The notes under the pieces: model-generated
Told to the model about the DNA's origin: nothing
Database searches by the model: none
The model's input: only the letters and a program-made list of their open reading frames with translations
Part shown: in pieces, positions 37,746 to 50,111 of the stretch
How positions within the stretch are numbered: the first letter of the stretch is position 1
How the letters are laid out: every line of letters begins with the position of its first letter
Made by a program: the position numbers and the translations under genes
Assembly (NCBI GenBank): GCA_003342895.1
Contig: PTFA01000011.1
Coordinates: 6,047,024-6,111,023, forward strand
Length of the DNA: 64,000 nt
From: Casuarius casuarius
Taxonomy: Eukaryota; Chordata; Aves; Casuariiformes; Casuariidae
Direction: 5' to 3'

Positions 37746-37918
37746 TCCTTGACTCTGACTACAATAGAAACAGCAAAGGTCGCCAGGACCAAACTTGCTG
37801 TCGGCAATTCCCTGCTGCACAGGAGCAGCCCAGCTGACCCCCAACCTGCGGCTTGGGTTATTGCACATGCCGTTTCTGAACTTGCATGGGTGGGGGGAAT
37901 ATCCCATATTTCTGTGAG
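37746..37918 (+). other. Candidate unannotated exon (173 nt)
   Basis: A GC-richer segment bounded by a strong acceptor (GCTTCTCATTCTTCTGCAG) and a near-perfect donor (GAG then GTGAGT at 37919). One plus frame is open throughout: 57 codons from the first base, two bases left over, beginning SLTLTTIETAKVARTKLAV. The other two frames contain stops. The predicted peptide has no motif I recognise and could equally be a non-coding RNA exon. A 67-codon minus-strand open stretch covers the same bases. No partner exon could be assigned with confidence. Confidence 0.35.
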
Positions 37919-37940
37919 GTGAGTCCCTCTGACATGCTTT

Positions 37941-40900
37941 ACTAGTTGATTGTGTTAATCCTAAAAGCTGGTTTACCCTTGAGAGATTTTGTGAAAAGGA
38001 AAATGGAAGGTTACAGCTGCCTGAGTGACTTGGATATGTCCTTGCTGCAAAGGGGGTAGCATCTAGCCACGGTGAAATAAAAACTTCGATTCTATATTAC
38101 TATCTCAGCTCAACTACTATCTACTTTTTTGAANTCAAAGCTCTTTTTTAATAAACAAAACAAAGTAAAAAAGTGCAGGTGGCCTTAATGGAGAAAGGTA
38201 CAAATGATGCCACTCAATTTATCAAACAAATCCACGTTGGTTGAAACCTGATGAATAATGTGTGCATAGTTCAACAGGGAACATCTCCTGTAACTGCTTG
38301 CTCATGCACTTCCCACCAGCCAACACCTATTTGTCTTAATTTATGATGTGTACTTCTCAAATAGCTAAACCTCCAGGTTTTGATAAAATAATTCCGTTGG
38401 CCATTCTTTTGTTAAAGTCCTGCAGTAAATCAAAAAATTACATATTAGTTGGATATGAAGAGAAACAGGCCTATACCCCAAAATAAAAACCCTAACTGTC
38501 CAAGGCACACAAAAACAAGTTACCATATATTTTATTTAGAAGCTACAGATTTTGTTAACGTTAATTACCTCTTTCTTCAGCTTTAATTCAGGGACAGTTT
38601 CTATTAAATTAGATTACTTTCCCTTGGGGTCTTTATTGTAAATATGCAGGTACAAAAATGAGGGCAGATTCTAAATGGAGGTGATAGAGGCAATGAATAC
38701 TTGTAATGAAGTTTATATCACAAATAAAAAAGCTCAGTCTTTTATCCAAAATGCAAACGGAAAAAAAACACACAACTCACAAGTCCACCTGAACAGTACC
38801 AGTGTTTGGTCAGCCAAAAGGCCATAGGAGTGGTCAAGAATCCCACAACTAAAAGTTGCTGTCCCGAGTGAATACAGCAATTTTCAAAGGATCTCATTTA
38901 GAGAACACTTGTTTTGTGACACCTCTTGCTGCCCCTGGAGCATCCCTCTAACCTCATTGCTTTTCAGGAATAAGCACTTTCAGGCTACCANACAAAAAAC
39001 TGTTCAGAAATTTAAGTTTAGAAATAGACACAAACCCTGATTATGGATAAAATTTTCTAAAACAGTGAGATTAAAGACCAGTTTATTCCAAGATCTCCAC
39101 ATGTTTAAATGCAAATATATTTAAATCTTAAAGAAATTACTCACAGACTAATGATTGAATTTTACATGATATCCCCTCTGAATTTCAGAGAATAAAATTA
39201 GTACTAGTAAATTTACTGAAAACATTTAAAGCATATAAGCTAGAAAGCATGTTAATGTACCTATAGGTTTTTATTTGAACTGCTTTTCTATAACTAGTAA
39301 CAAATAACGTTTGGTATATTTTAATTAATTTTTTTTCATGTGGAGATTTATAAATTGCTATCTTTATCGTAAAATTTTAAGTATATCTATGAAAAGTCTA
39401 TATAAAATGTGCAATACCTCTGACCATTACCTAGGGATCAAAGAAAACTGTATGTGCATTTATTGCCTCTTAAAATCTGTGAATTATATTTAATGTTTAA
39501 AATCAGAAAATGGGCAGCTTTCTTGACCTTAATTGTTATACATTTTTAGCCATTAAACCTTCCTCATAGTTTCATTACTAACTGTCTCATATGATCCCAC
39601 TTAGCTAGCATTGCAATACAGTATTGTCCATACTCTTTGTGCCTTGAGGAGAGGTTTTTCATTTCATATTGTTTGTTCAGACTTTAATGAGATTCTTAAA
39701 AGACCAATCCCTTGGATTGTAATAGAATCTCACTATAGATCAGTGACTGGTAGAAAGTGTTTTTGACATGACCAGTTTTGCAGACAGAGAAATTTATTTC
39801 CACAAAAGTAGAACAGATCATAAAAGGTGGAAGAAAGAGAAGAAAGAATGAAACAGCAATAGGCAGTCACACACTGTATTAAAATGTACACCATGAGAAG
39901 ATATAAAAATTATCTTTGAAAAAAAATACTATGAATTAAAAAAAAAAAAATGCTTTTTCCTTCTTTCTTTTCGAAAGGCTCTTTTCAAAGACATGGATAA
40001 TAATCTCTAGAAGTCCCAGGATCCACAGGAAAGAGATGGACAAGCGGCTTCAAAATCTGCTAATGAGATTCATACTGGAATCTAGGATATACAAATTTAA
40101 TTTTAAAAAAAGATACCAAATCTTGTGTTTCTTTTTTGCCATCTTCTCTGAAACAGATGATTTCTCTAGTAAGAATCTTCTGGCTATGTCTGGAGACACC
40201 AATTTACCAAAATGATAAACTGAGTTATTAATATACCTAAGTTAAAGTAAATTTCTAAAATATATAATTGCTAAAGTAACTAAATTACTAAATTGTAGTC
40301 AGAAAGAGATGTGACTAACTCTTACTTGGCACAGATTTAGCAAATTCCATATAAATACACTTCTACTTTATTGATTTTCAAATAGTCTGGAGCAGATACA
40401 GCCAGCTGACAGCTCAAAGCAATATCTATCTCAGAGAGGAATTTTACATGGGTTCAAAAATGCCTTCAACAGTACTAATACAGACAGGCCTGGAGAAATT
40501 ATGAAGAAATGGGTTAACTAGCCTGCTACTCAGTGCATGCTCTTAACCTTTGCTGCCCATTCAGTTACCCAGACAAGCTGCAAAAGGGAGGAAGGAAAAG
40601 GGGTGAAAAAGTCAAGGACATTTTAGTTTTGTAGCTCTTCCTTAAAAATATATTCTGAATTATCCATGTATAGTTCATCTAGGTTGTAGATTAATTGTGC
40701 CACAGATGCAGGGATATTAAAACTGGCAGTCTGCAGAAGTACCTTNGGTCTAGTAGGATATTTCAGCAGAACCATATACAGATTTTAGAGCCAGGTCAGC
40801 AGTACAGCTGCTTATGGCAATGCTTCAGCTGATGCCTGAGCACTATGGGTTCTTATTAGCCTCCGATTAATCCCAAGCAAAACCTGGCTCTATGAGGCAA

Positions 40901-43900
40901 CGCACCTGAGCTAATAAACCCCTTCTGGAACAGAAACATGGAGGAAGATGGGGCAGAACCAGCAGGAGCCTTGTACCAGTGGAGCTGAGCCAGAGCTAAT
41001 AAGCTGAGTCCATATGACAGTTTTCATGCTGGGCTGTACTGCACATCCCGACGGTATCAGTATATTCAAGGTTTTTCCATTATCCACTGCTTTCTTGCTG
41101 ACTGTCTGGCATGCCACCATACTAGTCTGGCCCTAAAATAGCAGTGTGGGGAGGGAGAAATGAAAAGGTCTCCTGCACATACAATTTGGATGTTCCTAGC
41201 ATTAAGAAATAAGGATTTGGCCATAAAAATGAGTTTATGTGATTGTGTCTTTTAGAATTTTAAAAGATTTTTCTGCCTGCAGCAAAATTGTGTTTAATAC
41301 CATTTAAAAAATAAAATGTATAATACTCCACTGTTTCAAAACTATGAATGACATTCTCATTATACGTGATACTTAAAGTAATCCCTATTATAAATGAATT
41401 TATATGAAATATGATCTGGTGAATTAAAACTTTTGCTGCAGGTACAGATTTGTGAGGGAAGATAAATTTTGTAGAAAATGTATCACAATCCACTTATTTC
41501 TTGATTAGAAAATGCTGTTCAAAACCTGCCATGATTTCAACATTTCTTTTTTTCCCGAAGAAAAAAAAAGCATTCTTCCTTCCCTGGAGTACAAATCCTG
41601 TGACAATTACATAAGATANATGTCAGCTCATCTTCCAAATCTTATAAACTCTTATCTGAGCTACAAACTTTTTTGCTTTCCAGTGAAGTTTATTTTAACT
41701 AATATCTGTAAATTCAATTATTTTTAAAATATATTTTAGAACCAATATATTACTTCGTAAGTCTATGCCATGGAGTCCAATTTTACACTTTTTCCCAATG
41801 TGGAATTAACGTATTGTGTGCTTCATTGCTCATCATTTAAATTTTCATCACAGAGCTGTCCTTTGATAATGAACATTAGTTATATTTGATAGGGGAGTGA
41901 TGCAATCTAAAGACCAGCTAATCCCCTATTGGGAAGGGGAGCATACAGACTTGAACCAAGTATTATATATGCAGCATCCATACTTACAGAAGACCTTTTG
42001 AAAGGGACCAACATGAAACATCTAGAGATGCTAGAGACCATCTAAAGATACAACAAAAATAAAGTTTTAAGGGGTAACCCCCCCTGCCTATGTGCATCAC
42101 CATTCTCTTGAATACTGCATTAAAATTAGTATCAAATGCAAAGACAATAAATAATAATAGCAACTTTACATTGCTGAAGAAAATACAATCAGGTATGTGA
42201 AGAAGATGAAGTATTTCACTATCAAGGTTAAACAACATACAGTTCTGCAGAAAACAAGTAGATGAGGAATGACACAATAAACATTGCAGCCTGCAGCCCT
42301 CTGTTAGCCTTCTATTTCCTCTAGAATTATTATTCTGGAGATTTCACATGTCATAAATAAATATACCATATATACAGTCTCTTTCCACTGCATATCACAT
42401 GACTATGTTTCATATTTCATCTTCTTTCTGACAATTAACTTTAAAAAAATATTTACACTGTTACAACCTTGTTATTCTCAATAATTTCATCTACTAATTG
42501 CCAAAGAAACAAACAATGAGCAATATACTTGTAGCACTCTCTAAGTATTCTGGCAAAAAAAAAAAAAAAAAAGTTTGAATTTTCACTTCAGTCAACATTA
42601 CTTTTTTTTTGTGCAATTTATCCTGCATATTTGGAATGTTGTCTGACATACTGTCTGAAAAGCAGAAATCATAATCATGATTCTTTCTTCAAAGCTGTCT
42701 TANTGATACAATTGTAACAACTCCTGTTCAGTTGTCAACAGGCAACTTCCATCCAGAGGACAAAGCTCACTCCAAGAATCAAAAAACACTCCTGTGTGTT
42801 TACACACAAGCTCCCTCCCTTATGCCATGAGGCCTTTCTGAATAAAGTAAAATATTCAGAAAAATCTTAGAGCCAGAGGAGTCAATCTACAATCTACATG
42901 GACAGCATCCTGGAATACATAGCACAAGTTGTATAAAAGTAATGCTACATCTCCTCTCCTTGATCAGCTATGCATATTGAGTTTCATTAGCCTGCATGGT
43001 AAGTTTAATTTCTAGTCCTGAAATATCTTGTAACTCATCTGAAACCTTTCAAATTAAAAAAAAAAAAAAAATAAGAGCAGACACCAAAATTAGATATATT
43101 ATGGCAGCGACTGGTTTACCAAAGTTATCTACAAAATTAGTATCACCTTCTTAATTTTCATGTACTATCCTTCTTCCTGTGCATCAGGTAATTACCTTAA
43201 ATCCCACCACCCCCCCGCCCACACAAATACTTAGTCACAGCATCACACTGGGTTACCCAGCAGAAAGCTAACAGTCTGCCTCATAGGATGAAACTTGTGA
43301 TTGAACTTTAAATGACAAGTAATCCAGAAAGGGAGGAAAAAAATACCCAAACATCTGAGAAGTTTCTTCCCTTTGCAATTATGTATGCCTTTCATTGACC
43401 AGCCACAGGAAAATAAGAGAAATGGCCTCTTGCCTTCAGCAATCATTATAACAAAACATCAAGCCCAAACCTTTAAAACTCTGCTCAGGTCTTTTGCACC
43501 TTTTCTCCTTCCCCATTCTTTTCAGGTGCTCTAATATTAGAGCTGTACTAGAAGGGCACTCATGGTTTCTACATCTGTCTCCTAATACAGCTGCTGTGGA
43601 AGGGATTTATCCTGCTAAAGCCAAATTGCAAAGCCTTATATGACACTTCAGGGTTTGCCTAGAGTTGTGGAGTATCCGCGAACCTCATGCCCCATCAGGA
43701 AATTTTTTGTGCATGCGAAAGTCTAAGGATTCAAATACTGAGTGGACTCCAATATCTACTTTGAGTTTTGGTTNGAATGGTGAGAGTATTGTAAGAATCG
43801 TATTAGACCCATTGCAAGCATAAGATGGTAACTTAAAGTTACAACCAGTACAGAAATTAATTCCCATATTTGATTTCTTTAAGCTGTGTATCCTGATCAG

Positions 43901-44136
43901 TTGCAGCTTATTAGGACACAGTCACCTAGTTTTTGCATGTGTGTGCTACTTTCTTTGCCAAAAAAACTCTGCTATGTTTTAAGCAACAGGAAAAATCTCT
44001 TACGGAAATTACTGATCACAAACCTGTGCCACACAACTTATCAGTGATAAGATTTTCAGTATATGTCAGTAAAAGTTGCAAGAGGAATACTGGATAACTT
44101 TGCCTGGAACTATCCAAGACAATCCACCTGCCACAG

Positions 44137-44138
<2 letters not shown>
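37941..44138. other. Non-coding stretch
   Basis: AT-rich. Poly-A runs occur at about 42557-42573 and 43055-43072. Several short open stretches have no motif. There are ambiguous bases at 38134, 38991, 40746, 41619, 42703 and 43774. A GC-richer patch at 40780-41130 has no recognisable content. Confidence 0.5.

Positions 44139-44181
<43 letters not shown>
44139..44181. repeat. Poly-T run of 43 bases
   Basis: Uninterrupted T homopolymer. It could be the poly-A tail of a minus-strand retrocopy lying to its right, but the flank shows no AATAAA complement at the expected distance and no recognisable cDNA. A simple mononucleotide repeat is more likely. Confidence 0.95.
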
Positions 44182-44187
<6 letters not shown>

Positions 44188-47100
44188 GCCTTAATTGCCG
44201 TATAGGTATGCTGAATTTTTTGGAAACTGTATCATCTGTGAATATATTTATTCATACTGGTTAATTAAGTAATATACTTATTAGATCAGTTGCATTTAAA
44301 TATACAATTCTGCAACAAAGAAATGCATGATAAAAGATCCTGGCTCATATTTCACTAAAAATTTATCTAAGTGATAATAGTCCTAACTCTTTCTCTCTCA
44401 GTCAGCCTTTGTTCTTGGTATTATACCCGTTTCTATGTTAGAATCCCAAAAAACTATAGGAAACAACCTACTGGTATGAAAGCCAGTGATTGAGAAGTAT
44501 TTAGCCCTGAAGAAAAGATGGGGGAAAAAAAAACCCTTGCATTTTCTGGTTTTCTAAAAGTAGGTCTATACATAAAGCATTAACAGACTTCCTGTTCAGG
44601 AATCATGACATATAAAACAATAACCTTGCATAATTAGGAGACAAAAATTGACTGTGGCTGCCTTTCAATTACGGCATATTATATGTAGGAGATTACTGAC
44701 AATGTAAATCCCTGCAGGGAGGGATTTGTGAGCTTTGTAAGAAATTCACATTACAGCCCATTGTGTACTGCTGTTCATGCAGAGATGGATTTCATAGAGT
44801 TGACATAAAACTACACTTACCTTTGGCTGGCTCTGGGGTTGGTGCCAATTCAACATAACTGATAGTTTGTTTGTTCAGTTTGTCAGAAAGGTATAGGCAT
44901 ATTACTTACATTGTGAAATATAGGAATTATGTTTCACCATTATATATAACTGAAGATCATAGCTATATTAAGTAAAAACAAACAGAAAATGCAAGCATAC
45001 AGGAAAGAATGTGCAACAGACATTGATATGTTTTGTTAACTGTATTTGCTCATTTGCAATCCTTATTATAACCATTGATTATAATTTGTTCAAACAACCT
45101 CAGGGCATGAAGACTAGCTGGCAAACAGTTCCATTAGCTCAGTGCAGTACTGTGCCACTTAAACTGAACGAAACTTTCCTCTTGTGTCAGATAAAGGAAG
45201 CCTGGATAAAATGGAACTTAACCATCACCCACTGAATTCAAAACACTAGGGTTTGAATGATATGGTTTGCTACACATGAACCATATCTTATAAAGCATTT
45301 AAGTATATACCATACTTAAAAGTAGGTCTTGCTGATGTTCGCAGAGAGGCATTGCAACATCCTGTCTCCGTAAGCAACTCAAAGCTACAACTGACTGTAT
45401 TGCACAGAAGCCAGAATGCTTAATGCAGTTAGAAATACTTTTTCCATCATTTTTCCCCGCAGATTTTAATTTCATTCATGTTATTCATAGTTTTGCACTG
45501 AGGGGCAACATGCTAATGTCAGAGGAATGAGTCTGAAGACTGAAACTAAAAAGTGGGATTGGCTGCTTGCTGCAGCTCCTGATGCTTTGAGATGGTTGAA
45601 CTTTTTCTTCTGATTTCTTTTTCCTGGCCTTTTGACTTTTTAGAGCATAAATTTGTATAACTTGGAAAAATTACAAGTTTTGCTGATTTTTGGTAATTGC
45701 TTCAACAAAGAAAGTTAATCTATTATCCAGGCCATTTAATTTTCACCATCTAATCAAGCAAATGATACACTAATGAAAGATCATTTCTGTAAGAAACCTT
45801 CCACCCTGGTGAATTTAATCCAATGCAAAACAAATACAAAACTTGGAATGNAATGCTTTCTTCTTCATTTTGCACGCTAACTGGCCTGTTTAGCTTATGC
45901 AATAGTACCAGCCACTGTGCTGAGTGCTTCCCTCAAGCTTTTGAAGGGCTTTAGGTAAAACTAGTCTGGCAAACTTCAGTGAAAACATTGTAAAGCTGTC
46001 GTCGTCTTCAAATAATTCTTCCGTTATAAAGACAGCATGCAGAAGATAGATTGATATTTTCTTGAATCCAACAAACGAAAGCAACCTCTTTCTGAAAGTG
46101 TAAATCAATGAATTATAATGAATTAATTACAAATCTATCCTGCACCAGAACTTTCGCCCCTAAATAAGAGAACTATGACAGAAGCCACGACATCATTATT
46201 ATTATCCATTTAGCATGAAAGGTGCCTGNATACATTGATAGAGGGGCAACAGTATAACACCTTTAAATATAACCTGAAGTTACTATATCCAATGTGTTCC
46301 AGAAACTTAAAATAAATAAGTGAAAATACCCAGTATGAATACTAATAAAGTTTATTTTCATACATAAATATATTTACTTCTAATTATTATTTACTGACTC
46401 CAGAAATCTAAAATCCAGATACTGAGATCACTTTGGACACTGTGGGTAGCACATACTAGTTCTTGCTTTTCTAGTGCCTTTGAGACTATCCCTAAGGTCA
46501 AAGCTTCTGACTGCCTAATTTGTCTGTCCCTTGAAGTGCCCTCTGGGTCATCCTGATCACCACAACTGGAAAATCATGAGAAGGCTACAAAGCAGCTAAC
46601 TTTCACAGTGCCTTTCAGAGCCCTAGGAAAACCGCAGTATCTTGCCTGTGTGTGGCACAGTTGCCTGCTTTATTTTATGTTGGATGGTCAGCATTGCCAT
46701 GTCCTTGTTTCTTTCAAATCTACCTAAGTCAAGAACCAAGACTGAAACACAGCGAGTGAAAAATGCCCGAGGAGNGATGGCAGAGTAAGTAGTTGGGAGC
46801 TGTAGGCGGCATGCTGGTCTTGGCATGGGTCTGTATGAAGGGAGTCCTCTAAAGACTACAGCCAAGTATCAAGCATAAACACACAGACTGTGTGTTGAAG
46901 AGCATGGTTTCTGAACTGCAGAGCAGGGGGAGGGTGAGGAAGTGGAGGAAATGACAGCCAGCACCCTGAGTGGAGCAGAAAACCTTACTTTCATTGTAAC
47001 TACCTGGATAAAGTGCAGTCAAATGTGTGTTTTTTTCACTTAAGAAGGGGTTTCTAAATAAAAAGGGCTGAGAAATCTGGGATGACCTTGCCAATGCAAT

Positions 47101-49689
47101 CAACCTTCTGCTCACTAATAAGACAACAGAAGGAGGATTCAGATATCTGCAGGGAGGAAATGGGCTGGAGAAGAAAAATAATGAGACATGCTTGGAAGGA
47201 ATGGAGAGTAGTTTTCAAAGGTGCAATGGGGATTTTGAAGTCTCAAGGTGAAGTAGTCACACAAATCATGTTACCTAAGGAACTACGCTCTTCTACCCTG
47301 CAGGGAGTCATACATATTAACGTGGTGCCCAAACGTGTCACTGGATGAGGGTTCTCCACAGTACCCATCCTCTCTCTACTGAAAAGGTTCCTTATAACCA
47401 CTAACGTGTTGTGAAGCACCCAGCAACGCACTGCAGATTTGACAGTATTCTCCATATTGGCATCAAGTTCCTCTCATAGACAATACTAAGATCTTCACTT
47501 CTCACAGATACACTTGATAGACTATCCTTAGCATAGCCCCACTTGGGGACATAAGATGAAAATGTATCTCGGCAATAGCCCTGTCCCAGCTGGGCATGCT
47601 GTTCCTTTGGAATTTGGCAATGATGTCTAAGCCATCAGGGACAACAGCAAATCAGTGGTGGAACAAATGGTGCATGGCCTCATGAGAGAGGCTGCCTGCA
47701 GAAACCCTAAGAGCTTGCAATAAAGACATAAATAACGGTTTTAGTACACACAATGAGGGGGAAGCTTCAGAACCAGCTCAGAGAACAGTGCAGACATGGC
47801 CACCCATTTCTGATCTGAGAGATGTTATTAATATGGTAATTCAGTTACACAAAAGAATTTTTGGTATGTCAAACAAGGATGAGAGCACAGCTCTGAAATC
47901 AAAAGTTAAATTCACCATCACCTGGTCATACGCTTTCTTTTGCTAGTCAAAGAACAAATAAACAGACCCTTTCACATTTTGAATACGACCCAAACAGAAA
48001 AAGCCAACAAAATATTTTAAAATTTTGCATTTGCATTAGTCCAACGCCTTGAAAACAAGCTACTTTTGACAGTTTGACTGTTGACATCCAGGTGACAAAG
48101 GTGAAGGTAATATAAGAATCTCTACAGGATATAACGACACAGCCAGTGCATATGATTGGGTTAGCAACATAGAGAAATTAATGCATCAAGGGAACACAGA
48201 CTTTTCTGGAAGTCANCCTGAGAGTCAATTAGCTGAGAAAGCTCAGAGTAAGTATATACTCTGGCCGTGCAGGAAATTGTATCCTGATCCCTTCATTCTG
48301 GGATCCTCAATGAAAAGCAGAGTGTCACTGAGGTCAATGATTACACACATGCACAGCAGCTGAACTGTCACACCTAGTATTTGTTTGCTGACATAGGAAA
48401 AATAAACTATCCAGTAATATAAAAGAGCTGTAGAACTTTAGAAGAGTTTAAAATTACCAAAATAACAGTTGTTTTTAAACAAAGCCTCAGACTATCAAAG
48501 GATTATTGTCTTGCGTGCAATAATAAACTGATGACATAAGTTATTCCATATATATTTTAAAGAAGTTTAAAATTAAAATTAATGATTAACATAGATGCAA
48601 GGGATCTTACTCTATGCCTTTTACATTTACCATAGTATTTTATTATGAAAGTGAACCGTGAAAAGTAATAAATATAATCTCATTTTATTTTGCTGATCAA
48701 CAGCAAACAGCTATTATATGAAATACAATCAATATAACAGGAAATTTATATGGAGATGTTTATTGCTACTTACTGGGTACTTCTATTGATATTTTAAATA
48801 TATATAATTAGAATAATCATTCATTTACCTTCCATCGTAAAAACAGAGAACATCAGTTCTTAGGTTTAAACTTACAAATGTAAAAGCTCTAACTTCATTC
48901 TGACAGAATTTCTAGAAAGAACAGTTTTCCCATCCACTTTTAAAGGGAGCCCAAATCATTTGAAAACACTTCCCTTTAAAAAGCATTAAAATTAAGAAGC
49001 ATAAAGGGAGATTTTAAGGAGTAAAGCAAAGTAGTACAATGGCTGGCACTAAAGCAAACTATACTGTGGTACTGTCCATGCTGGCAGGATTCAATTAATA
49101 CATATTTTTGCATTAGTCTTCATACCATGGACCTTATTTAGCAAGATATTTCTGCATGTTTCTAATCTCATTAAAGTCGTACTCATTGATGAGCTCATTG
49201 TATTTGAGGATGTGCTTTCCTCTTCTTGCCATGGTTTCTTTAGAGTTGTACTTATTGGATAAAATATAAAAATTATGACATAAGTTGTCTAATAGGATGT
49301 TCCATCTGTGACATTGATAGTATAAGGTGTTTCAGAAGAAATAAGAAATCTGTTAGGGGAAATTTCTTCCTAACTCCAGACAGTTAGCAGATGTCGCTCT
49401 CTCTCTTGAAAACAAATCAAAGCCAAATTATCTATTTTTTTAACTCTATCTAATGTATATTTGGTTGTTTCATTTTCCCTTCAAAACCATCCTTTTTGAA
49501 TATTTCTATAAACATGATACTAATGAAGTTTACATTCCAATAGTTAGAACAGCTGGATTTAAAATAAAAAGAAAACAAAAGAATCCACAAGATCGGGGTT
49601 TAAGGACAGTAAAAAGAGAAAAGAAAGAATCTACATCTGAGTGTTCCTTCTGGGAAGGAGAGGTCTTGGCATCTCCATAGAGCATAAAT
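44182..49689. other. Non-coding stretch, including a less AT-rich region at 46.4-47.8 kb
   Basis: No gene recognised. The part from about 46440 to 47800 is visibly richer in G+C and carries overlapping open stretches on both strands (46623-47115 minus, 47082-47348 plus, 47243-47455 minus). It might be the remnant of an old retrocopy or transposon, but no diagnostic motif was found. Confidence 0.45.
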
Positions 49690-49695
49690 GGTCAT
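49690..49695 (+). repeat. Left target-site duplication of the solo LTR
   Basis: GGTCAT immediately precedes the LTR's TG terminus and is repeated exactly after its CA terminus at 50106-50111. Six bases is the duplication size made by alpha- and betaretrovirus-type (class II) integrases. Confidence 0.85.
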
Positions 49696-49935
49696 TGTGG
49701 AGGATTATCTGGAGGAAAACGGACATGTGAGCAATCCAGCCCTAATGCTAATAGCAAGAGTGTGAAAGTAGGTTTTGCGGCCTACCGGTAGGGTTACTAG
49801 AGGGCATGCAGTGTGGTGAGAAACTGTCCTTGGAACGAGAAAAACAACTCCCAGATGTTCAGTGAGAAACTTACCGGCTTAGGGGAGTTTCTTTGCCTCC
49901 TCGTAGACAGTCATGCTATCCAATCACATACTGTT

Positions 49936-49974
49936 CAGATGTGCGTGCTAAATGNCAGATGTGCGTGCTAAATG
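49936..49974 (+). repeat. 19-bp tandem duplication inside the LTR
   Basis: CAGATGTGCGTGCTAAATG occurs at 49936-49954 and again at 49956-49974, separated by one ambiguous base (49955). It sits between the CCAAT and TATA-like boxes. It may be a real enhancer-type duplication of the U3 region or an assembly join in which overlapping read ends were not merged. Confidence 0.9.
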
Positions 49975-50048
49975 AACATGTACCAATCACTGTATAGTTT
50001 GATTCACGGGATCACGGTTAAAGCANNTAAAAGANGCTATNCGGGCTT

Positions 50049-50054
50049 AATAAA
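50049..50054 (+). promoter_or_regulatory. LTR polyadenylation signal AATAAA
   Basis: Canonical hexamer 51 bases before the LTR's 3' end and about 55 bases after the TATA-like box. This spacing is expected for a short R region. Confidence 0.7.
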
Positions 50055-50105
50055 GTGTCAGCATTTAATCATATTGATTGGCGTGCTGTCCGTTAATCTC
50101 CTGCA

Positions 50106-50111
50106 GGTCAT
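50106..50111 (+). repeat. Right target-site duplication of the solo LTR
   Basis: Second exact GGTCAT, directly after the terminal CTGCA of the LTR. Confidence 0.85.

Larger units (their letters stand above)
49696..50105 (+). mobile_element. Solo LTR of a class II-type endogenous retrovirus
   Basis: A 410-bp element with LTR ends (TGTGGAGG...CTCCTGCA) flanked by a perfect 6-bp duplication, GGTCAT. Promoter-type signals are in order. CCAAT is at 49920-49924, a TATA-like TGTATAGT at 49991, and AATAAA at 50049-50054, with a short R/U5 of about 50 bases after it. The CpG-containing sequence differs from the AT-rich flanks. No gag, pol or env sequence lies beside it, so the provirus has been reduced to one LTR by recombination. 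Five ambiguous bases cluster inside it, and a 19-bp motif is duplicated around one of them (see findings). Confidence 0.87.

Noticed and set aside
37748..37840. A frame containing DQTCCRQF, loosely like the Cys-Cys motif of TGF-beta/inhibin family ligands
   Set aside because: The frame stops within 30 codons and lacks the surrounding conserved residues; the alternative frame is the fully open one.
44139..44400. Poly-T as the tail of a minus-strand processed pseudogene
   Set aside because: No recognisable cDNA, no poly-A signal at the expected distance and no flanking duplication seen.
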